Assembly (NCBI GenBank): GCA_949358305.1
Contig: OX442318.1
Coordinates: 10,398,517-10,462,516 of the forward strand
Direction: 5' to 3'
Source: Strigamia acuminata
Lineage: Eukaryota > Arthropoda > Chilopoda > Geophilomorpha > Linotaeniidae
DNA length: 64,000 nucleotides
The notes beneath the pieces are model-generated. The model made no database searches. It worked only from the letters and a program-made list of their open reading frames with translations, and was not told the origin of the DNA. Below, in pieces: positions 44,498 through 55,444 of this stretch. The translations under genes and the position numbers were made by a program. Position 1 is the stretch's first letter; each line of letters opens with the position of its first letter.

Positions 44498-44920
44498 TCA
44501 ATACTCTTGACTTAGAGCTTGACTCCCGGCCTTGACCGCGGCAGCACTCGGCCCTTGCGACGTTTTCTTGGGCAACAATTCCGACTGAATATTCGGTAAA
44601 ACACCACCTTGCGCTATAGTCACTCCGGATAACAACTTATTCAGCTCCTCGTCGTTTCGAATGGCCAGTTGAACGTGTCTGGGGATAATTCGAGACTTCT
44701 TATTGTCCCGCGCAGCATTTCCCGCCAATTCCAGCACCTCGGCCGCCAAGTATTCGAGAACGGCCGCCAAATACACCGGCGCGCCTGCGCCCACTCGTTC
44801 CGCGTAGTTTCCTTTACGAAGCAAGCGGTGGATACGTCCCACGGGGAACTGCAGCCCAGCTCGGCTCGAACGGGTCTTCGCCTTTCCTTTCGTTTTCCCT
44901 CCTTTACCACGGCCGGACAT
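44498..44920 (-). CDS. H2AX: Histone H2A.X, intronless, 140 aa
   Basis: Nucleosomal H2A with the C-terminal damage-response tail. Seen on the minus strand: SGRGKGGK start, [19 protein letters not shown], acidic-patch region ([18 protein letters not shown]), [17 protein letters not shown], then a tail ending SQEY, the SQ(E/D)-aromatic motif phosphorylated by ATM/ATR/DNA-PK to gamma-H2AX. Length is close to human H2AX (143). The ATG at 44920 is preceded by AAA, and SGRGK follows directly. I see no canonical histone 3' stem-loop in the 60 bp after the stop, so polyadenylation is likely. TATAAAA on the minus strand about 75 bp upstream. Shares a 334-bp promoter with DPAGT1. Confidence 0.97.
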   Translation of the reverse strand: MSGRGKGGKTKGKAKTRSSRAGLQFPVGRIHRLLRKGNYAERVGAGAPVYLAAVLEYLAAEVLELAGNAARDNKKSRIIPRHVQLAIRNDEELNKLLSGVTIAQGGVLPNIQSELLPKKTSQGPSAAAVKAGSQALSQEY

Positions 44921-45254
44921 TTTCAAAGATTTGGATCGAGATGTTAACGCAACACGCCTTCGCTATCTAATGGAAAATGCCGCGCTTTCCACGTTTTTAT
45001 AGTGCTGCTTCGTCACACGACAGGAAATTGCATTTCAGCCAATCAGCGGATAGTTTCCGTTGCGAATGCGCGGGCTATTCGAACTAACCAATGGGAAGAG
45101 TTATTTTGAAACGAGCGGTAGATGTCGCGCTAATGGTAAGATTAACACGTTGGTTTGTGGCGAAATGTGAGCTAAAGAAACAAAAAATTATCGTTATTTA
45201 TGAGGAATAAATAGGTTTCGACACGCGGAGGATTGAATTGATCGTCGGGGGGAG
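44921..45254. promoter_or_regulatory. Bidirectional promoter H2AX / DPAGT1
   Basis: The two start codons are 334 bp apart and face outward. Minus-strand TATAAAA lies near 44996; CCAAT boxes are seen at about 45039 (GCCAATCAGC) and 45089 (ACCAATGGG), the usual arrangement in histone promoters. The GC content is higher than flanking spacer. Confidence 0.7.
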
Positions 45255-46731
45255 ATGGATTTGTTCTGGAGCTTAGTTGTCAACTGTTTTTTATCGATAT
45301 GTGGCTATTTGCTCACCATGCGGTTGATCCCGACCTTCAAACCCATGCTCATCAAAGCGAATTTATACGGAATCGACTTGTGCAAAACGTCCAAAGAAAA
45401 AATGTAAAAACACCCAAACATCTACCAACATTTAAAAAAAAATTAACCCAATTTCTATTTAATTCTAGACCGGAATCTGCGGGTGTTATTTGCGGATGCG
45501 TTTTCCTCGTCGTCATTTTCTTCTTCATCCCGGTGCCGTTCACGCAGTTTCTCGCCAGACACGACACGGATTTCCCGCACGACGAAGTCAAAAACCGTCG
45601 AAAATTTAAACTATTCATCGAATTAACGTTTATTCGGTTTTATTTCCAGCTGGTGGAACTCATAACCGCGTTGCTGAGCATCTGTTGCATGGTTTTATTG
45701 GGTTTCGCCGACGACGTGCTCGACTTAAGATGGCGGCACAAATTGTTGCTGCCGACCGTCGCCACTTTGCCTTTACTTATGGTCTATTACGTCAATTACG
45801 ACCTCACGACCGTCATCGTGCCTAAACCGTTGCGCCCGTTGATCGGCTACGATGTCGACTTGGGATTCATTTATTACGTTTACATGGGAATGACCGTGGT
45901 GTTCTGCACAAATGCCATCAACATTTTAGCCGGGATTAACGGCTTGGAAGTCGGACAGGCGTTAGTGTTGGCCGTCTCGCTCGTCGTGTTTAATTTGACG
46001 GAGTTGTCGGGTGAGCAAATTGTGATTTCGAGGTTTTTCAACGATAATTTTTAATGTTTTAAATATTTTTTAATAGGGGATTGCTGGAAAGCGCATCGTT
46101 TTTCACTATTTTTCATGATTCCTTTCATCGGAGTCTGTCTGGCTCTTCTGCGCCACAACTGGTACCCGGCTCGTGCTTTTGTCGGCGATACTTTTTGCTA
46201 TTTTGCCGGAATGACGTTCGCGGTCGTCGGCATTTTGGGACATTTTAGCAAAACGATGATGTTGTTTTTCCTTCCTCAAGTCTTCAATTTCGTCTACTCG
46301 GCGCCGCAGATTTTCCTCCTGGTGCCTTGTCCGAGGCACCGCATACCCGTGTACGAAAATCGACTCAAATCCCGTTGAAATCCATCGATTTAAGCGATTA
46401 TTTATCTATTTTTTTCGATTCTAGGTTCGATCCGAAGAGCGATAAACTCGAAATGAGTGTCGTTTCGTTTAAAAAAAGTGATAGCAATTTTCTAGGTCGA
46501 TTTGTGCTTCGATTATTCCACCTTTTGAGGCTTATCGACGTGAGAAAGGGTGCGGGCGAAGATGGGGAATACGTGGAGTTTAATAACTTGACGCTGATCA
46601 ATCTGGTGCTCAAGTTTCGTGGACCAATGCACGAAAAAACGTTGACATTGCACTTGTTAGGCATCCAATTGGCGAGTAGTGCGCTGGCATTCCTAGTACG
46701 GTATCAATTGGTCAAATTGTTTTATGATTAA
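45255..46731 (+). CDS. DPAGT1: UDP-GlcNAc:dolichyl-phosphate GlcNAc-1-phosphotransferase, 5 exons, 402 aa
   Basis: First committed enzyme of N-glycan precursor synthesis in the ER membrane; target of tunicamycin. Exons: 45255-45403, 45469-45586, 45650-46010, 46077-46350, 46425-46731 (1209 nt). Seen: N-terminal membrane helix, PESAGVICG, the [18 protein letters not shown] active-site aspartate motif, [13 protein letters not shown], the [17 protein letters not shown] loop, [11 protein letters not shown], and the conserved tail [10 protein letters not shown]. About ten hydrophobic helices as in the family; human is 408 aa. Exon 4 ends inside a CCCGT/GTACGA donor: only this choice keeps the frame into [11 protein letters not shown]. 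Confidence 0.95.
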
Positions 46732-47007
46732 CAAAAAAAAGAAAAGAAAAAAATATATATATATGGTAAAATATCAATTTTTTTTGTTGATTTTTTAAAT
46801 ATTATTTTATTCGATTATATTTCTAGAAATTGATTTTACGGGCACGACAATCATGTGATTTTGGTGATTTCTTGATTTTTTTTATTGGTTTTTCCTGCGT
46901 TGTCTGTGGAATCCACGGTTTGCACCTTTTCCGAAACAAATCGAGGAAGGAACTCTGAATGAATAGGAAAGAATTAATGGAAATTAAATAAAAATGATTT
47001 TTATTTT

Positions 47008-48236
47008 TTATTTTAAATACTTTGATGTTTTCTTTGGTTCTGGGTCTGCAACGTCCACTTCCATCTCGCTTTCGGTCGTTTCCACGAGCATTTTATTCGT
47101 TTTCTTGTCGGTTTTCTTGGGAATCGATATCTCGAACCGGAAATCAGATGGGAAATTATGGGTTTTAGTCATGTGTTTATGCCTTTGTTTGCTCGTCGCA
47201 AACACTTCGACGCACGTCTCGACCAAGCAATGAAACTGGAAATACAAAAAAATAAATAATTATCGAATTGCACCGCTTTGGGCCTGAAATTTGAGTTTTC
47301 TTGATATTCTGAAGATTATTAGTAAAATTTTGGTAAATTTATAGAAATTTAAGCGAATTTTGGTAAATTTATAGAAATTTAAGCCAATTTTGGTAAATTT
47401 ATAGAAATTTAAGCCAATTTTGGTAAATTTATAGAAATTTAAGCCAATTTTGGTAAATTTATAGAAATTTAAGCCAATTTTGGTAAATTTATAGAAATTT
47501 AAGCCAATTTTGGTAAATTTATAGAAATTTAAGCGAATTTTGGTAAATTTATAGAAATTTAAGCGAATTTTGGTAAATTTATAGAAATTTAAGCCAATTT
47601 CCTACATTTTGGATATCTAAAAATGCTTTTAAAGCTTGTTTTGGTTCAGTTCTCATTGAAAAGAAATTCGTACTGATTTTCAACGACATGCCGGTAAAAA
47701 CGGGTTTACTGGCAGTCTGGTCAAATTCGAGTTACACCGGCACGTGTGGAATTTCTATTAAAAGTTATTAGGAAGCATTAAATGAAATAACAAAACCCAA
47801 CGGGGAAATCTCGATTACCGAGTTTTCTTTTTGCGATTTTAGTTGGAAATAAGCGTCGTGCGATTCGGATATGTGGATGTCCAAAAGATGAGCGGATGGA
47901 TAAATACGGCGACATTCGTTGCACACGTGTTTGTGGTTTAAATTGTAGTGGTTATTATAAGAATCTTGGGATGTCAGCACGGCTGAGCAACCCGGGACGT
48001 GACAACGATGCGATTCAAAGCTAAAAATAGATATTTAATTAATTAATTGGTTAATTAAAATTTCATATTTTTAAATTAAACATTCACATTTCAACTTCTA
48101 GATGATTCGAGCATGAAATAATTTGTTTCGATTGTAGATTTTCCTCGCGGTATTCCTCAAAAAAGCTGTCTTCGACCGTACGACGAATTCTAATCGGAAT
48201 AAAGTTCAATCGATTCGTTTGAATTTCGATCTCCAT
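47008..48236 (-). CDS. ZNF511: ZNF511-type C2H2 zinc-finger protein, 3 exons, 192 aa
   Basis: Minus-strand exons 48236-48088, 48020-47819, 47235-47008 (579 nt). Three C2H2-type units: CHVPGC..DSYNNHYNLNH, then VCNECRRIYPSAHLLDIHISESHD, then HCLVETCVEVFATSKQRHKHMTKTH followed by FPSDFRFEI. The order and the SAHLLDIHI / DFRFE signatures match ZNF511, a small nuclear zinc-finger protein of poorly known role. The C-terminus is a Lys/Glu-rich tail. Exon 2 ends in phase 0 before a GTAATC donor and rejoins at FHCLVE. Intron 2 is a 30-bp minisatellite. Head-to-head with ARCN1 (364 bp between ATGs). Confidence 0.9.
47310..47605. repeat. 30-bp minisatellite, ZNF511 intron 2
   Basis: About ten almost perfect copies of AATTTATAGAAATTTAAGCC + AATTTTGGTA; a C/G variant (AAGCC/AAGCG) alternates in blocks. 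Confidence 0.97.
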
Positions 48237-48600
48237 CTTCAAAGGGATCCTACAGACTAAACACAGACCGATTCGGCCATTCTGACTATCGTTATTTTTA
48301 AAAATAAAAAATTATTTATTTGTAAAATATGATACTTATTATTTATTTATTTATTTATTTAATTATAGATCGCAATAAATGTATTTAATTTAAGAAAAAC
48401 TCTAGCGAGTCGTACACGACCCAGACGTGTTTTAACCATTCCCCACCAGATCGCCTTTTCGCGTGACATCATTAGTTGTGATGTGGCGTCGGCCATGTTT
48501 GACATGTTGGCCATAATAAGAGTGTAGCAATTTGTAATTGAGAAAATTGCATCTTTTTTCACAAATCCCCGCACTAGGGCCGTCTATCAATCCAAAAACA
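48237..48600. promoter_or_regulatory. Shared promoter region ZNF511 / ARCN1
   Basis: Start codons of the two divergent genes are 364 bp apart. A (TTTA)n tract lies near 48330-48360; GC is higher from 48400 on. No TATA box near ARCN1 is evident. A minus-strand open frame (48359-48574) here has no family match and is taken as leader/promoter DNA. Confidence 0.5.
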
Positions 48601-51600
48601 ATGGTAAAACATCAAAACCCAACCCGTACAAACAATATTTTGCGCAATCTAAGTGTATTTCGCGTCGTTTAAACGAATTTCTCACGAAAATGGACTTTTG
48701 TTTACCTCTTTTTCAGGTTCTTTTAACGGCTGCCGTTTGCACGAAGGCTGGCAAGGGTAAAACGAGATACACGACGTGTTAATGAAGGAATTTACTAATG
48801 ATACGTGTGAAATTTATAGCCATAATATCGCGTCAGTTCGTAGAGATGACCAAAGCGAGAATCGAGGGACTTTTAGCAGCATTTCCTAAACTTATGGGAT
48901 CGGGCAAACAACACACGTTTGTCGAGACCGAGAGTGTACGATACGTGTATCAGCCGTTGGAGAAATTGTACATGTTGTTAATCACCACAAAAGCGAGTAA
49001 TATTTTAGAGGATTTAGAAACGTTGCGATTGTTTTCAAAAGTGGTAAAAATGGCGATTTGAAGACTTTTAATTGGTGATTCCGTTCGTTTTAATTTTGTT
49101 TTAATTTTAATTTGTTGTTTTAGATACCCGAGTATTGTAAAAACTTGGAGGAGAGTGAAATATTGGAAAATTCTTTCAATCTTATATTCGCTTTTGATGA
49201 AATTGTCGCGTTGGGGTATAGAGAAAGTGTGAATCTGGCGCAAATTCGGACGTTTGTCGAGATGGATTCGCACGAGGAAAAGGTTTTCCAAGCTGTAAGA
49301 CAGGTATGAAGTATAAAATGATTTAAAGTAGGGTAAATAATGTTCAAAATGATGTTTTTCATCTGAAATAATGTTCTAAATGATGTTTTTTATCTGAAAT
49401 AATGTTCTAAACGATGTTTTTCATCTGAAATAATGTTCTAAACGATGTTTTTCATCTGAAATAATGTTCTAAACGATGTTTTTTAACAAAAATAATGTTT
49501 ATAATGATGTTTTTTAACGAAAATAATATTCTAAACGATTTTTTTTAACGAAAATAATATTCTACACGATGTTTTTTAACGAAAATAATATTCTAAACGA
49601 TGTTTTTTAACGAAAATAATGTTCAAAACACTATTTTTTGACGAAAATAACGTTCAAAACAATGTTTTTTGACGAAAACAACGTTTTAAACAACATTTCT
49701 TTGCGAAAACAACGTTTTAAACAACATTTCTTTGCGAAAACAACGTTTAAAACAACATTTCTTTGCGAAAAAAATATCCAAAACGACGTGTTTTTAACGA
49801 AAATTATATTTTTTTTAAAATAATTATTAGACTCAAGAACGTGAAGCGAAGAATAAAATGAAGGAAAAGGCGAAGGAACTTCAACGCGCACGCGCAGACG
49901 CTGCTAAAAAGGGGTTACGAACACCCGGGTTTGGATCGATGGGTTTCCAAGGCGTAAATTCCAATTACGGAACATCAGCCACTGTTATCGGCGATTCGGT
50001 CATCACCCCAGACGTTAAACCAGTGTCGAAACCATCCAGGTAAAATAAAACATTAAAACATTAAAACATTAAAAATATTTTATAAAATTAATTAATTTTT
50101 CTCAAGTAAATTCCTTGGATCGAGCAAAGCGATGCAGTTGGGTCAGAAAGGAAAGGACGTCGAATCGTTCGTGGATCAATTGAAATCCGAAGGCGAAAAT
50201 GTCGTCAATTCGAGTTTGAAGACGTCTATGAGCAACGCGCCCGTTATTTCATCGTTTGAGGAACCCACGCAACCGTATATTCGATTTTTGTTGATTTTTG
50301 TTGATTTTTGTTGATTTTTGTTCATATTTTTTGTTGATTTTGTTTTTAAGGGTTCATTTGCGCGTTGAGGAGAAGATTAACATGACTGCGAAACGTGACG
50401 GGGGTCTGCAGAATTTGGAAGTTCACGGGATGGTCACGTTGCGTGTGACTGACGAACAATTTGATCGGCTTAAGATTCATATTGATAATAGGGACGATAA
50501 AGGCATTCAATTGCAGGTAGAAATCAGATCAAGTGATTTTTATGAAATTTTGCTCTATTTGTCGTTTTATCATGTTGGAATTATTATATTTTAGTTGGTT
50601 TTAGTACATTTACACAATTTGATGACATAATCGGTCATTTCTTTGATGTTTTTAGTCATTTTTCACATGATTTTGATATTTTTAGGTATTATTTACACGA
50701 TTTTATAACGTTTTCGATCATTTTTCGTATGTTTTTAACGTTTTGCGGTCACTTTCACTCGATTTAATGACATTGGCGGGCATTTTTCATATTATTTTCA
50801 CATAATTTTAGAGATTTTCCATCATTTTATAGTGTTTGATTATAAATTCTGAGTTTGTTTATTGTAGACACACCCAAATATTGATAAGGAGTTGTTTAAA
50901 ACGAGTCACGTGATTGGATTAAAGAACCCAGCCAAACCGTTCCCATTCAACACCGACGTCGGTGTCTTGAAATGGAGATTTCAATCTCAAAACGAAACTT
51001 ACATACCATTATCAAGTAACGAAACATTCCCACCCAAAATCAACCTCATCTAACGTCCATTTTTAATTCCTAGTCAATTGCTGGCCATCGGAAAACGGCC
51101 AAAACGGATGCGACGTCAACATTGAATACGAATTAGAACAGGAAAAAATGGAACTAAACAACGTTGTCGTGACAATTCCGATCCCGTACTTTGACTAAAA
51201 GCACTTTTAAATGAAAAAATCAATTTCTAAACGAATTCTTTTCATTTTTCGAGGTCCGGCGAAGGAAGTCCGATCGTGGGCGACTGCAGCGGGGATTACA
51301 ACTACGACAGCCGCAAAAACATCCTCGAGTGGCATCTGCCCGTGATCGACGCTTCGAACAAGTCCGGATCGATGGAATTCAGCGTGGGCGGCCATCCCAA
51401 TGATTTTTTCCCGGTCTCCGTGTCATTTTTTTCAAAGAAACCTTATTGTGATCTTAGAGTGAGAAAATGGACCATTTTGAATTAATTTTGCGATTGATTT
51501 TGACTGGATTTTTGTTCGAATTAATTTTTTTAGGTTGCAAACGTGACGCACGTGGACACCGGCGAGGAGATGCTGTTTTCGAGCGACACCGTGTTCTTCG

Positions 51601-51623
51601 TAGAGAAATACGAAGTCGTTTGA
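48601..51623 (+). CDS. ARCN1: Coatomer subunit delta (archain), 11 exons, 514 aa
   Basis: Medium subunit of the COPI coat, needed for retrograde Golgi-to-ER vesicles. Exons: 48601-48603 (start codon only), 48717-48756, 48820-49043, 49124-49303, 49831-50039, 50107-50274, 50351-50516, 50868-51015, 51074-51185, 51254-51458, 51534-51623. Seen: [13 protein letters not shown] longin start, [42 protein letters not shown], helix b, a Gly/Ser linker, then the mu-homology domain from [12 protein letters not shown] to a VDKYEIL-like end (VEKYEVV). Length equals human (511). An exon holding only ATG is how the vertebrate gene also starts. Exons 6 and 9 end inside CC/GTAT and CC/GTAC donors fixed by frame. 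Confidence 0.96.
49330..49800. repeat. 31-bp minisatellite, ARCN1 intron 4
   Basis: Units of TAATGTTCTAAACGATGTTT + TTCATCTGAAA (31 bp), drifting into TTTAACGAAAA versions and then ACAACGTTTTAAACAACATTT units. It fills the 527-nt intron. Confidence 0.92.
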
Positions 51624-52148
51624 AATGGCCGTTTTAGCGGGTCCATTTTTACTTTGATTTGTTATTTTTTTGAAAATAAACGAGTTGGCAGTGTGTTGGA
51701 ATAACTGATAAATTAAAAATAATTATATTAGAAGCGATCGTCATGTTTTATTTGCATTTTATTGAGCACAAAAATCATTACATTAATCCGCCATATTTAA
51801 AATGTCGACTGTAACACGTTTTAAATAATTTTAATGATTTAAAATGATATAAAATGTGTTTTTGAAACAAACTTCATGTCTTTTTAATGATTTAAAATGA
51901 TATAAAATGTGTTTTTTGAACATACTTCGTATCTTTTTAATGATATTTAATGTATATTTAATGCTTTTTCTCTGGATCTTGATCATCCCCTAGCATGTGG
52001 TGTAACGTACCCAACATTTTACGATTGGCTCCTCACATCACATGACCACACGAGCTAATCCAATCGACGGCTGGATAGAACCAAGACAGCAGCGGATTAA
52101 GCGAGATAAGATAACTTAAATCCGTCAGATTGGTTTAAATTCCACAAA
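51624..52148. other. Spacer between ARCN1 and the DDE-derived gene
   Basis: ARCN1 3' UTR with AAATAAACG (51674) soon after the stop; then about three copies of a roughly 58-bp unit with TTTTTAATGATTTAAAATGA (51820-51965). The last 100 bp (ACCACACGAGC.., CCAATCGACG) look like a promoter. No gene seen. Confidence 0.6.
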
Positions 52149-55100
52149 ATGGCCGAAAGAGGCTGCGAGATAGAGCCAAAACCATCGCCAAAACCCAAAG
52201 TGAATAAAAGAGGACGTCCGGTGCGATTACGCGACGATTTCAAACCGTTCGCGCCCAGATCCCATTTGTCAGCATCAGCCAAACGCATCGTATTGAATGT
52301 ATTTCACCAAACTCAGAAAATATATCCGAACGAGAACGTGCACAAGCGCACGGTGAAGACGGCGCTTATAACCGGCTTAAAGGAATCGACAATACAAGAC
52401 ATTAGAAAGAGCTACAGCTACGAGCAACCGATGGACACGGGCCTAAGTATGGGGAAAACTAGGAGAGATGAATTAGAGTTGATTAAATTTGTGTTTTAGG
52501 TGAAGTTGCGGCGGGGAAAAGACAGCGGGGGAAACCGACGATGACGGAGAAGATCGGCGGCGTTGGGATCGACGCAATTCGGGCGAAGGCGCACGGGTTT
52601 TACCGGCGACATAAAGTGCCGAGGTTGGGGAAGTTGTTGAATGCCGTGAACGAGGACGAAACGTTGCCGAGTTTTAAAAAGGCTTCGTTTATTAAGTTGA
52701 TGCACGGCATTGGGTTTAGGAATTCGAAAAGGAATCACGGCGAAGGGTATTTTGAAAGGGATGATGTCATTGCGCGGCGCCATACGTATTTGAGGGAGAT
52801 TAGGAGGCATCGGGATAATGGAAGAGTTATTTATTATTTGCACGTTACGTGGATGAATGAGGGTTAGTTGGATGAAATTTGAGGTTTTTTTTGTTTTTTT
52901 TTAATGTAGAAATGTTTTTTTTTTTAGGTGAAGATGAGTGGTGTGAGAAGACGTGGAAAGGTATATTTGAAAGATTTGGATTTTGGGTGATATTTAATTG
53001 TTTTTTTGTTTTTGTTTTTTGCTTTTTTTTAAGCAGGGAAATCACTTAGGTTGACAATTCTTCATGTTGTTTCGATACAAGGTTCTTTTTTGGCTTGCAA
53101 GTAATTGATGTAATTGTCAGCACTAATTTGCATAATTTGCATGTTTATTAGTTTGCATTTTAGATATATGTGTATGATTATTGATTATTGCGTGAATATC
53201 GGAGGATTTGAGTGGATTTAACAGAATTTGAACGAAATTTGAGTGAATTTAACAGAATTTTAACGAAATTTGAGTGAAATTAATAGAATTTGAACGAAAT
53301 TTGAGTGAATCTAACAGAATTTGAACGAAATTTGAGTGAATTTAACAGAATATGAAGGAAATTTTGGTGATTTTAGCAAGAATGTTAATACAATCAAGTG
53401 ATTTTATCCGATTTTAGACCTAAAATTGAATGAATGTTCAAAATTAGTATCAACTTTGAGTGAATTGTGCAAATTTTTTGCTATACCATTGAATCAATTC
53501 AACACCAATAACAAAAGAAGCAACTAAACACTCCAACGAGTATTTAATTATTTATTTCAGAGCGAGTAATAACGATGAAGACATGACCAGCGATTTCATA
53601 TCGGAACGAATGGAGGAGATATACCCTCGATTACAACCGAACAGTATCATAGTAATAAACAGCCTGCCCTATTTATCAGAAACGACCGAACAATACCTAA
53701 CTTCAGAACACCAAAAAGAGGAAATAAAAGAATGGTTACTTAGCAAAAACATAAAATTCCCAACTGATGCCTTGAAATTAGAATTACTACACGCAAGTCT
53801 TAACCATTTGTATATTTATTTATTTATTCATTTATTTATTTATTTGTACATTTAATTTTTCCAGCTGGTTAATGTGGAAAAGAGTAAAGTTGCACCAAAA
53901 TACGTGATCGACAAACGGGCAAAAGAGTTGGGGTTCGACATCCTACGATTACCACCTTACCATTGCGAACTTAACCCCACTGAGATGGTTTGGTTGCAAG
54001 TGCGTAAACTATAAAAACCAGCGGCGTAGCAACAAGTCAGTGGGCCAGTGTGCAAGTTGGGTTGACGGATCCTTTAGCAGAGCCGTATAAAGGTCTTTGG
54101 GGACCCATAGTTAATTTCTGGCTAGCTATCTGTTAGCTTGAGTTTGCCAGTTAAGCTGGTAAGCTAAAATCTGGGTCAAGTGAGCTTGTAAATGACTCCC
54201 TCTTTCAACTTGTACTAGCAAACTCCCTTGTGTTTCCACCTTTAGTATGTTGACCACCTTGCCCAATGGATAATATGGCCCTATTGCTGTTCTTATCCTC
54301 CATGGGTCCACAGGCAAAGCTACGCCACTGATAAAAACATACGTTTGAAGGTTGTTTTTAATTTCTTGTGGTTTGTAGATTGTTAACGACGTAAAGCAGA
54401 TCAATGGGATTCGCAAATTGAGTCAAGTCGAGGCGATAGTGGCTGAATCCGTAAGTTCCATCACGCCGAAACAATGGTCAAATTACTTCGGCAAAGTGAT
54501 CGAAAAGGTATTGTATTGTATAGGGTGTCCCAAAAATAACGCAAGATTTGAATTAGCCGCCATTTGTGCAGTAAATTGTTGGCAACCCTGAAACAACAAC
54601 GATTTGACAGCTGAAAGTTTAGGGTTTTATCTGCCGAAATTGGATTATATTGATGTGGCCAATATGTGGTTTCAACAAGACGGTGCCACATGCCATATTG
54701 CCATACAACCATGGAAACAATTCAATTATTGCAGGAGACATCACCGGTTTCGGTGATCAGAATTAGCCCCTTTTTCTTGCAGATAAAACCCTAAACTTTC
54801 AGCTGTCAAATCGTTGTTGTTTCAGGGTTGCCAACAATTTACTGCATAAATGGCGGTTAATTCAAATCTTGCATTATTTTTGGGACACCCTTTATATGAA
54901 AACAAAAAATACACAAAAATCGATTAAACGTCGATCACTGTTGTTTGGTTAATCGGTCGTTCGCACGATCGATATTTAGAAATTGAAATTTCAGGAAGAT
55001 ATTTTGTGGGAAATGGACAATTTGCTGGATGAGCCGTTTACGTGCGAAAAACCAACGGGCGGCGAGTTGTCTTCCTCCGACAGTTCGGAAAATGAAGAAG

Positions 55101-55189
55101 AAGACTACTTTTTAAATAGTGGCAATGGACATAACAACGTCGTAGTAAAAATTGAAATGGATTCCTTTGATAATGAAAATAAACTCTAA
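52149..55189 (+). CDS. Intron-rich DDE-transposase-derived protein, catalytic triad lost, 8 exons, 481 aa
   Basis: Exons: 52149-52446, 52500-52862, 52928-52960, 53037-53100, 53561-53809, 53885-53999, 54379-54507, 54995-55189. The frame is intact throughout. Order matches the IS630/Tc1-mariner-related family of animal DDE endonucleases: N-terminal KRGRPV AT-hook-like motif, helix-turn-helix (SAKRIVLNVF..), second DNA-binding half (KVPRLGKLLNAVNEDETLP, YLREIRRHRDNGR), then the RNase-H-like core. Where the family has YLDETW this has YLHVTW (H214, codon 52841); where it has a V-M-D-N block this has VINS (N286); only E369 in CELNPTEMVW remains. So two of three catalytic acids are gone. The acidic C-terminal tail (SSSDSSENEEEDY) is also family-like. 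The acceptor of exon 6 (53885) is weak and frame-driven; a stronger CCAG at 53864 would break the frame. A host-recruited DNA-binding protein is inferred; a young pseudogene with lucky frames is the alternative. Confidence 0.8.
53205..53360. repeat. 31-bp minisatellite in intron 4 of the DDE-derived gene
   Basis: About five copies of GAATTTGAACGAAATTTGAG + TGAATTTAACA (31 bp). Confidence 0.9.
54523..54890. mobile_element. Internally deleted Tc1/mariner-like element with 112-bp inverted repeats
   Basis: Long near-identical inverted repeats at 54523-54634 and 54779-54890, beginning GGGTGTCCCAAAAATAA, next to TA on the left. The 144-bp centre keeps a piece of transposase: MWFQQDGATCH, i.e. the block around the second catalytic aspartate, then a frameshift (continuing as METIQLLQETSPV in another frame). 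So it is a dead deletion derivative of an autonomous element, inserted in intron 7 of the DDE-derived gene. Confidence 0.88.
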
Positions 55190-55444
55190 AAATTAAAAAA
55201 ATAATACTTAAAATCAAATGTAAAATTCTAAACCGTTTAAAAAACAATAAAAACCAACAAGTTTCGTTAAAATCCGTTAAGTTTTATTTTTTTTAAACGC
55301 AAGATGTCGCTGCAATCAACCGAATACAAGATATTGCGACGTGCGCACTAAACTGCGCCGTCATACTCGATCCCATCAAAGTGCATCCAGGTGACGTCGC
55401 CATAACCTTAAGTTGTCACTGAAAAAATCCAAACGAGTGAAAAC

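Noticed and set aside
48359-48574. 71-codon minus-strand frame between ZNF511 and ARCN1
   Set aside because: Lies in the shared promoter, has no family resemblance, and overlaps the leader of ARCN1.
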